Origin: JAAZVM01 sp041642635
Lineage (GTDB): Bacteria > Patescibacteriota > Gracilibacteria > BD1-5 > UBA6164
Reading direction: 5' to 3'
Assembly: GCA_041642635.1 (NCBI GenBank)
Contig: JBEPWB010000066.1
Location: 1-5,449 of the forward strand
Length of the DNA: 5,449 nucleotides
Part shown: in pieces, positions 1-5,449 of the stretch
Layout of the letters: every line of letters begins with the position of its first letter
Position numbering within the stretch: position 1 is the first letter of the stretch
Program-made: the position numbers and the translations under genes
The notes under the pieces: generated by a model
The model's database searches: none
The model's input: the letters and a program-made list of their open reading frames with translations, nothing else
Told to the model about the DNA's origin: nothing

Positions 1-267
1 GATTTTTTAGATAAAAAATTATCTATAATTAATGATTCTGAAAATCAACTTAATGATAATTTTGATAAAATGATTTTTTGAAATAAATATTTTTTTAAAA
101 AACATAAAAACAAATATATTAAAAAATCAAAAAAATATTATTATAAAAAACTTTTTTTGTTATATGTAAATATTTTTTTATTATATATATGAAAATTTTT
201 TTGAAAAAAAATTTACTTCAAAATCACTAAAATATTAGTTAATATAAAAAAATGAATAAAATTCTAA
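1..267 (+). CDS. C-terminal fragment of an unidentified lysine-rich protein, possibly a glycosyltransferase tail
   Basis: This frame is open from the first base to a TAA at 265-267 if TGA is read as glycine; it holds four in-frame TGA codons (79, 190, 202, 253). The visible 88 residues are very rich in Lys, Tyr, Phe, Ile and Asn. An acidic/polar stretch comes first, then a basic segment around residues 30-52, then a hydrophobic segment (about 53-66, LFLLYVNIFLLYIG) followed by further basic residues. No catalytic motif is present. Hydrophobic-plus-basic tails are common at the C-termini of GT2 enzymes, and three complete glycosyltransferase genes follow on the same strand, so a glycosyltransferase tail is a reasonable but unproven guess. 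Its end overlaps the start of the next gene by 16 nt, suggesting a tightly packed operon. The N-terminus lies outside the window. Confidence 0.55.
230..243 (+). repeat. 14-nt sequence shared by two gene starts (copy 1)
   Basis: AAATATTAGTTAAT lies 8 nt before the ATG of the GT2 gene at 252, inside the end of the preceding reading frame. An identical copy at 1254-1267 lies 12 nt before the ATG at 1280. It may be a start-associated element or a chance match in AT-rich DNA. It is not found before the starts at 2395 or 4422. Confidence 0.3.
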
Positions 268-1208
268 TATCAGTTGTTATAGCAACTCATAATGATGAAA
301 AATTTATTTGAGAAGCTATAGAAAGTATTTTGAATCAAACCTTTAATAATTTTGAACTTATTATAGTTAATGATTTTAGCAATGATAATACTTTGAATAT
401 TTTAAAAAAATATCAAGATATTGATAATAGAATTATTATAATTAATAATAAAAATAATATTTGAGCAGCTTTATCTAGAAATAAATGAATAAAAATAGCA
501 AAATGAAAATATATTGCAATTCTTGATTGAGATGATATAGCATTATTAAAAAGACTAGAAATACAATATAATTTTTTGGAAAATAATAAATGTTACTTTC
601 TTCTATGAACAGATAGATTTTTTATAACTGAAGAGTGAAAAAAAATAGATAGGGAATATAATTATTTTTGTTGAAATATATGAAAAATACTTTTAAAAAA
701 ATCTGCAATAAATAATCCAAGTGTAATGTTTAGAAATGACAGAAAAACTTTTTATAGAAAAAAAATAATATTTTCTCATGATTATGATCTTTGGTTGAGA
801 CTATATTCAGAATGAAAAAAAATGTTTAATTTAAATGAAAAATTAATTTATTATAGATTTAATAATAATTCTATTACTTCTAAAAATTTTATAAAACAAC
901 AATTATTCGCAAATGCTTCATTAGAATTTTATTATCAGAGAATAAAAAATAATTGAGTAGATAATTATAATGATTTTGATAATAAAAAAATTATGTTATC
1001 AAGAATAGAATCATTAGATAATAAAAATATTTTTTGAAAGTATTTATCAAGACTATTTTTTAATGATTTAAATTTTTATAACTACAAAAAATATTACAAA
1101 ATTTATTATAATAAATTTTGAATAGACAAATACTTTATTCATTATATTCTTTCTTTTTTTAGTCCTAAGATTATTCTATTTTTTAGAAAAAAATTTTTAA
1201 GATTTTAA
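252..1208 (+). CDS. Family 2 glycosyltransferase (GT-A fold)
   Basis: A complete 318-residue protein from ATG 252 to TAA 1206, read with TGA = Gly. The N-terminus carries the GT2 nucleotide-sugar binding signature: ISVVIATHND (about residues 6-15), EAIESILNQTF, then ELIIVND with Asp41. The metal-binding DxD-type motif is ILDGDDIA (residues 90-97), with Gly93 encoded by TGA. NPSVMFRND and HDYDLWLRLYSEG (Asp177 region) match the acceptor/catalytic-base part of the family, in which Asp/Glu-Asp precedes a Trp-Leu-Arg segment. The C-terminus is basic and hydrophobic (YILSFFSPKIILFFRKKFLRF region), suggesting peripheral membrane contact. GT2 enzymes transfer a sugar from a nucleotide donor; donor and acceptor cannot be told from sequence. 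I count 13 glycines, all encoded by TGA and none by GGN. The start is fixed by the family N-terminus beginning at residue 5; no Shine-Dalgarno-like sequence precedes it. Length is normal for the family. Confidence 0.93.
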
Positions 1209-1279
1209 GTTATTAAATAATAGATTTTTAGTTATAATGAAGTTAAGATTATTAAATATTAGTTAATTATTTAAAATTT
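1209..1279 (+). promoter_or_regulatory. 71-bp intergenic gap with a possible weak promoter
   Basis: This is the only sizeable gap between same-strand genes. It contains TATAAT at 1233-1238, with a poor TTATTA match 17 bp upstream (1210-1215), so an internal promoter for the two GT4 genes is conceivable. Such hexamers arise easily by chance in DNA this AT-rich. The gap also holds AAATATTAGTTAAT at 1254-1267, which is repeated before the preceding glycosyltransferase gene. Confidence 0.2.
1254..1267 (+). repeat. 14-nt sequence shared by two gene starts (copy 2)
   Basis: Exact second copy of the AAATATTAGTTAAT sequence at 230-243, placed 12 nt upstream of the GT4 start at 1280. It is flanked by a 7-bp A/T-only inverted repeat (TTAAATA at 1252-1258, TATTTAA at 1268-1274), which on its own is weak evidence of structure. 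Confidence 0.3.
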
Positions 1280-2404
1280 ATGAAAATTTTATTCATTTTA
1301 GATTTGTATAAACCTCATATTTGAGGAGTAGAAATTCTTTTTGAAAATATTATTTCAAGACTTGAGAAGAAATGAAATAAAATAACTATTCTCACTACAA
1401 AGTTTGATAAAAATTTATCATCTTATGAAAAGATTTCTGATAATATTGAAATTTACAGAGTTTGACATAATAGATATGATTTTATGTTTTACTCAATTTT
1501 TAAGTGAATAAAATTGTCAAAAGAATCAGATATTATTCATACTACTACCTATAATTCTGCAATTCCAGCCTCTATAATATCAAAAATTACCTGAAAAAAA
1601 GTAGTTTTAACTGTTCACGAGATTTTTTGAAAACTTTGGTACAAATTTGTATGATATAAATGATTTTTCTTTAAACTATTTGAATCTTTTATTTTTAAAT
1701 TTAATTTTGATAAATATATTTGTGTTTCTAATTATACAAAAAATTCTTTAAGAATTAGTTTTTGAATAGAAGATAAAAAATTAATTACTGTTTATAATTG
1801 AATAGATTATAAAAAATGGAATAAAAATTTTTATAAAATAGAAGATATAGAATTTATTAAAAAAGAAAATAATTTAATGTCTTATTATACTGGATTATTT
1901 TTTTGAAGACCATGAATTTCAAAATGATTAGAAAATTACATAAAATCTATTCCATTAATTCTAAAAGAAATAAATAATTTTAAAGCCATTTTAATAGTTC
2001 CAGAAACTGACAAAGTTAGAGTTAATTATATAAAATGATTAATTAATGATTTGAATATAACAAAAAATATTATATGGATTCCTTGAGTAGCTAATGAAAA
2101 ACTAGCTAATTATATATTGGCATCTGATTTTGTGATTGTACCTTCATTAGCTGAAGGATTTTGATTCGCAGCAGCTGAAGTTTGTAGTCTTGATCATAAT
2201 TTATTAGTATCAAATATTTCTTCATTACCTGAAGTCGTAAGCTGAAAAATAAACTTTACAGAACCTTGAAATATTAACGACATAAAAAAATGAGTGATAG
2301 ATTTTTATGATTGAAATTATACAATTATACAAAAAAAAGAATTTCTTTGGGAAAATAATATAGAAAAAACTTTAGATATTTATAATGAATTGTTATGAAA
2401 ATAA
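1280..2404 (+). CDS. Family 4 glycosyltransferase (GT-B fold)
   Basis: A complete 374-residue protein with TGA = Gly. The N-terminal Rossmann-like domain opens with MKILFILDLYKPHIGGVE; Gly15-Gly16-Val17-Glu18 is the GT4 acceptor-side loop, and its two glycines are encoded by TGA then GGA. VHEIFG, CVSNYTKNS and VYNGID mark the usual inter-domain landmarks. In the C-terminal domain, FFGRPGISKGLENYIKSI corresponds to the 'GR...KG' donor-binding region. EGFGFAAAE gives the retaining GT4 EX7E motif (Glu292, Glu300), followed by SSLPEVVSG. The family transfers sugars from nucleotide donors with retention of configuration; the sugar is not predictable here. About 20 glycines use TGA and three use GGA. 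The gene follows a 71-bp gap, and its last 10 nt overlap the next GT4 start, so the two are probably translated together. Length is typical for GT4. Confidence 0.93.
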
Positions 2405-3546
2405 TTATGATAATTGATGCTTGGGAGCCAATAGTTTGATGATGACAAGTACATGTAAAAAATATATGTGAAAAATTAATTAAAAATCATAATTGTGATA
2501 TTGATTTATTTGTAAGATCTTTAAAATGAGAAGATTGAACTATATATAATAAAGACGAAATTTTACTAGATTGAAAATTAAAAATTTTTAGATGTGGTAG
2601 ACCAAAAAAATTTTTTAATTTATTTGAGAGAATTTTATCAATTTTTTCTATATTTTTTAAAATAGTAAAAGAAAGTAAAAAAAATAATTACGATTTAATT
2701 CATGCGCATTCATTTTTATGATTATTTAGTTGAAAAATATCTTCTATATTTTTAAGAATTCCTGTAATTGCAACAATTCATTGAGCTAATTTGATGGATA
2801 AATGAGAAAAATCTGTTTATTATTATGTAGAAAAATTCTTATGTACAAAAATTAAATATGATTTAGTTATAGCACCAAATAAAAATTTTTTAGATTATAA
2901 TAATACAAATAAAAATATAAAAGTTATATGAAACTGAATAAATATAAAAGAATTTGAAGAAGTAAAAAATAATAAAAATAGTAATATTTTTAAAATACTT
3001 TTTGTTTGAAGATTAGAATGGACAAAGTGAATCGATATATTAATTAAATCAATCAATAAAATTGATAGATCTATTTTAGATGAGAAAAATCTTGAAGTTC
3101 ATTTAATATGATATTGATATAATGAAAAAGAATATAAAGAACTAGTAAAAAAATATGATTTATCAAAATATATATTTTTTAGATGAAAGATTTCTTGAAA
3201 AAAACTTATAGAGGAATATAAAAGTAGTGATTTGTTTATATTACCTAGTAGAAGTGAGTGATTTTGAATTGTTATACTAGAAGCAATGATTTCAAAAACT
3301 CTTGTCTTATCTACAAAATCTTGATGACCAGAAGATATAATTCAGAATTGAATTAATTGATTATTGATAGATAAGCAAAATATAGATGATTTAACAAAAA
3401 AAATAAAAAATATTTTATTAAATTGAGTTGATAATAAACAATTAATGTTAGACAATGCTTATAATACTGTAGTTAATAATTACACTTGGGATATCATATG
3501 AGAAAAAATTTTTACTGAATATAAAAAAATAAGAGAATGATTATAA
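2395..3546 (+). CDS. Family 4 glycosyltransferase (GT-B fold)
   Basis: A complete 383-residue protein with TGA = Gly. The start MKIIMIIDAWEPIVGGGQVHV carries a GT4 glycine loop made of three consecutive TGA codons. LIHAHSFLG and IATIHGAN are the usual N-terminal-domain histidine segments, and VIGNGIN precedes the second domain. KILFVGRLEWTKGIDILIKSI is the donor-domain 'GRL...KG' block, HLIGYGYNEKEYKEL follows, and EGFGIVILE contains the EX7E motif (Glu288, Glu296). SGGPEDIIQNGINGLL is the characteristic C-terminal block that contacts the sugar nucleotide. The enzyme should be a retaining, cytoplasmic, membrane-associated sugar transferase of unknown donor. Its ATG lies in the last codons of the previous gene (10-nt overlap, ATGAAAATAA), consistent with translational coupling. 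A second in-frame ATG four codons on is an alternative start. The 3' end forms one arm of a palindrome and overlaps the convergent gene's stop by 6 nt. Confidence 0.94.
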
Positions 3547-3562
3547 TAATTCTCTTATTTTT
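3525..3562. terminator. Bidirectional terminator-like palindrome inside both convergent gene ends
   Basis: The 19-base left half (AAAAATAAGAGAATGATTA) and the reverse complement of the right half differ at one position only (G3539 versus A3548). The outer 14 bp (3525-3538 and 3549-3562) pair perfectly. Each strand places a T run on the 3' side of the stem: T5 at 3558-3562 for plus transcripts, and the A7 at 3523-3529 read as U7 for minus transcripts. The centre is the palindrome TTATAA (3541-3546). This is the expected form and place for a shared Rho-independent terminator between convergent operons. The stem is A/U-rich with two G-C pairs in AAGAGAA, so its strength is uncertain. Confidence 0.7.
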
Positions 3563-4422
3563 GATATAAATTTTTTTCCTAGTTTAAATTTTCATATAAA
3601 AATAAAAATAGGTAATATTAAAAATATTTTTAAATATATTCCTAATATAAAATTTTTTATAAATCAAAATATATTTCAGTCATAACTTTTAAAAATATTT
3701 TTTAATCATATTTTTTTTATGAAGTTCCCGTATACTTTTTTTTCTTCTTTTAACATTATTATAAATTTTTCTTGGTTTCTTGAATCTTGTTCATTATGCC
3801 ATCTTGATTGTATCAAAGAATTGTTTATTTTTACAAACTTTGTTTTTTGATACATTCTAAACCACATATCATAATCTTGTACTGTTTTTAAATCGTTATC
3901 AAATCATCAAACTTTATCAAAAATATTTTTTGGAATAAGTAGGGTGCATCAATTTATTAAATGTTTTGTTAATAAAAAATATAAAAAATTATTTTCATTA
4001 ATATTTTTTAAATCAAATATTGATTTTTTCTTAACAATTCAATCCTTGTCTACAATGTCTATATTGGAATAAATAATAATATTTTTATTATCTATTTTTT
4101 CTAATAATTTTATTTGCTCTTCAATTTTGTTCTCATAATATAAATCATCGTGACTCAACCACGAGATGTATTCTCAATTAGAATTTTTTATTCAAAGATT
4201 TAGAGCACTTGCTACTCATCAATTTTGCTTATAAATATATTTTATTTTATCACCAAAAGATTGAGCTACTTTTTCAGTTTCTCAGTTGTCACTAGATCAA
4301 TCATTTATAACTAATATTTCTGTATTTTTATAAGTTTGATTTATAGCACTTTTTATAGCTTCTCAAAGATAATTTGATCAATTATAAACTGGAATTATTA
4401 TTGATACTTTTGGATTAAACAT
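3541..4422 (-). CDS. Family 2 glycosyltransferase (GT-A fold) with a hydrophobic C-terminal segment
   Basis: A complete 293-residue protein on the minus strand, ATG at 4422-4420 and TAA at 3543-3541, read with TGA = Gly. VSIIIPVYNGSNYL (residues 6-19), EAIKSAINQTY and EILVINDGSSDN are the classic GT2 N-terminal motifs. NGEYISWLSHDDLYYENKIE places the acidic pair at Asp92-Asp93, with His91 preceding; SHDD-type variants of the DxD motif are familiar in this family. CTLLIPKNIFDKVGGFD, then QDYDMWFRM (Asp183) and RWHNEQDS (Trp208) complete the catalytic domain. Residues about 258-276 (ILGIYLKIFLILPIFIFIG) are hydrophobic enough to attach the enzyme to the membrane, and a basic tail follows. It starts 5 bp after the stop of the upstream GT4 fragment, so the two form one minus-strand operon. 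It converges with the plus-strand GT4 gene and overlaps it by 6 nt. Confidence 0.93.
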
Positions 4423-4427
4423 ATTTT

Positions 4428-5240
4428 TTATTTTAAAATTAATTTCCAATTTTTATTAAAATTTTCTATATTATATTTTTTTATATTACTTTTTATTTTA
4501 ATTTTATCAAAATTTGTTTTAGTTATTAATTCCATTCATTTAATAAAACTTTCTTTATCCATGTATGGAGTAAGTATTCAGTTTGTGTGAATTTCTATTT
4601 TTTCACATTTTGATAAATTATTATTATTTCTAATTATTTCTTTTGCTCAATAATTATAATCATGACTTAATATAGGAATATTACAAGCAAGCGAATCTAT
4701 TAGAGTTCTTCAAAATCATTCATTTTTTGAAGCAAATAAAAAATAATTCATTTTGTTTAAATATTTATAAACATTATTTTTATGTCAGAGAAAAAAAATT
4801 GAGTTATTTAATCAATAATAATTTATTTTTTTTGTAATAATATTTTTATATTTTTTATCTCATTCTCAAATAAAAAATAATTGAATATTTTTATTATTTT
4901 TATAATATTCATAAAAATAATCTATTATTAAATCTTGTTTTTTATTACTTGATAATCTTGCAATATTACAAAAATTTATTTTTCAATTATTAAATATCTT
5001 TTCAATATTATTTTCTATTTTTTCATTTTTTATTATATTAATTTTTTCAAAATCAAATGGATTATATATAGTTTTTATATTTTTTTTATTTATTGATTTT
5101 AATAAATTATTACTGAGTTCTTCTGATACAGTTATTATTTCATCAGAATATTTATAACTTATTTTACATAAATAATATAGTGGAAGTCAAAGTAGTTTTT
5201 TATCAAAAGAATTATGTATTATTATTATAATTTTAATAAA
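4428..5240 (-). CDS. C-terminal part of a family 4 glycosyltransferase, N-terminus lost at a junction
   Basis: About 270 residues are readable on the minus strand with TGA = Gly, ending at TAA 4430-4428. The recognisable protein begins at IHNSFDKKLLGLPLYYLC (near 5220) and continues through YSDEIITVSEELSNNLL, TIYNPFDFEKI, INFCNIARLSSNKKQDLII (the 'GRL...KQ' donor block), LFFIGEGDKKY, and EGFGRTLIDSLACNIPILS with the following HDYNYGAKEII. This resembles the GT4 subgroup with a C-terminal 'D-x-x-x-G-x-x-E-I' block found in polysaccharide biosynthesis clusters. Two points are odd. The EX7E motif reads E-x7-D (Asp encoded at 4697-4695). Roughly the first 100 residues expected of a GT4 are missing: the frame stays open to 5354, but sequence beyond about 5235 no longer resembles a glycosyltransferase, has no suitable start, and is the antisense of another coding frame. 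The right edge is approximate. Confidence 0.8.
5176..5240. other. Probable chimeric or rearrangement junction
   Basis: Within this interval, most likely 5220-5240, recognisable minus-strand GT4 coding (TGA-using) stops, and plus-strand coding that uses only GGN for glycine starts. Both genes lack their N-terminal parts, and they meet head to head. The interval 5217-5240 is a low-complexity ATT/TTTAATAAA run in which the exact breakpoint cannot be placed. No insertion-sequence end or direct repeat is visible. Confidence 0.6.
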
Positions 5241-5449
5241 ACCAGATGATATTGCAGAATTAGGAAAAACAGATGAAAATTTTCTTTTAAGAATAAGGCA
5301 ATGGAAATATGGTTTAACCAAAATAATAGGGTCAAAGGTTTTTAATGAATTCGGCTATTTTGACGAAAAAAAAGGCATTGCAGAGGATACCGAAATTATT
5401 ATTAGATGGAAAAAAAATTTAAAAGATAAAAATATTAAAGCTAAACATA
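5236..5449 (+). CDS. Internal fragment of an unrelated coding frame, possibly GT2-like; both ends missing
   Basis: An open plus-strand frame (codons in phase with CCA at 5242) runs off the end of the window with no stop; it is stop-free back to 5176 and has no plausible start codon. It encodes about 70 residues, including DDIAELGKTDENFLLRIRQW, then FNEFGYFDEKKGIAEDTEII with IRWKK following. The GYFDE...AEDTE...R pattern is reminiscent of the C-terminal half of GT2 enzymes (Gly-Phe-Asp-Glu, then Glu-Asp, then Arg), but this is a weak identification. All five glycines use GGN (GGA, GGT, GGG, GGC twice) and none use TGA. GGC, GGG, ACC, GAC and TTC codons appear, and G+C is 55 of 209 bases from 5241 (about 26 %), higher than neighbouring genes. 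It probably comes from a different genome using the standard glycine codons. Confidence 0.6.
   Translation, partial: MKPDDIAELGKTDENFLLRIRQWKYGLTKIIGSKVFNEFGYFDEKKGIAEDTEIIIRWKKNLKDKNIKAKH

Noticed and set aside
100..215. Homopolymer-rich A/T tract as a regulatory or structural element
   Set aside because: It lies inside an open frame with TGA = Gly and is explained by Lys, Phe and Tyr codons in an AT-rich genome.
1233..1238. TATAAT as a confident promoter
   Set aside because: The match is exact but the -35 region is poor and the hexamer is common by chance here; kept only as a low-confidence part of the intergenic entry.
1252..1274. 7-bp inverted repeat as a terminator or operator
   Set aside because: The arms are A/T only and short, with no following U tract; such repeats are expected often at this base composition.
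252..3546. Many short ORFs and apparent pseudogenes under the standard code
   Set aside because: All interruptions are TGA at conserved glycine positions; with TGA = Gly the genes are full length and intact.
5217..5238. ATT/TTA run at the junction as an insertion-sequence end or attachment site
   Set aside because: No inverted repeat, target duplication or transposase or integrase trace is visible; low complexity is common in this genome.
5241..5354. Extension of the minus-strand GT4 frame to 5354
   Set aside because: The frame is open, but the residues (such as SSGF, FVFPNS) do not resemble a GT4 N-terminus, no start codon fits, and the opposite strand reads as real coding sequence.

Overview
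The window is a very AT-rich stretch of bacterial DNA, with roughly 80 % or more A+T in the lines I counted. Its genes only read through if TGA is translated as an amino acid. In-frame TGA falls where glycine is conserved in glycosyltransferase motifs (GGVE, EGFG, NGID, DGDD, NDGS), so TGA = Gly, NCBI translation table 25. That code is known from the Candidate Phyla Radiation groups Absconditabacteria (SR1) and Gracilibacteria (BD1-5). The source is therefore most likely an uncultured member of one of these, sequenced from a metagenome.

Layout, plus strand: (a) 1-267, C-terminal tail of an unidentified basic protein; (b) 252-1208, a family 2 (GT-A fold) glycosyltransferase whose start overlaps (a); (c) a 71-bp gap; (d) 1280-2404 and (e) 2395-3546, two family 4 (GT-B fold) glycosyltransferases overlapping by 10 nt. 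Minus strand, read from the right: (g) 5240-4428, the C-terminal part of another GT4 enzyme, then 5 bp later (f) 4422-3541, a complete GT2 enzyme. The plus and minus blocks converge at 3541-3546, where the two last genes share a palindromic TTATAA that supplies 'Leu-stop' to both. A 38-bp near-perfect palindrome centred there looks like a bidirectional terminator and gives both proteins nearly the same C-terminus.

Together the genes look like part of a cell-surface polysaccharide or glycan assembly locus. Several glycosyltransferases would each add one sugar to a growing lipid-linked or protein-linked chain on the cytoplasmic side of the membrane. No polymerase, flippase, sugar-nucleotide synthesis gene, RNA gene, mobile element or CRISPR array is visible.

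From about 5220-5240 to the end the sequence changes character. A plus-strand open frame uses only GGN for glycine, has no TGA, is less AT-rich and has no start codon, while the minus-strand GT4 loses its N-terminal third at the same place. The simplest reading is a chimeric join to DNA from another organism, although a real rearrangement is not excluded. Apart from the recoded code, the dual-use palindrome and this junction, I see no undescribed biological system in the window.
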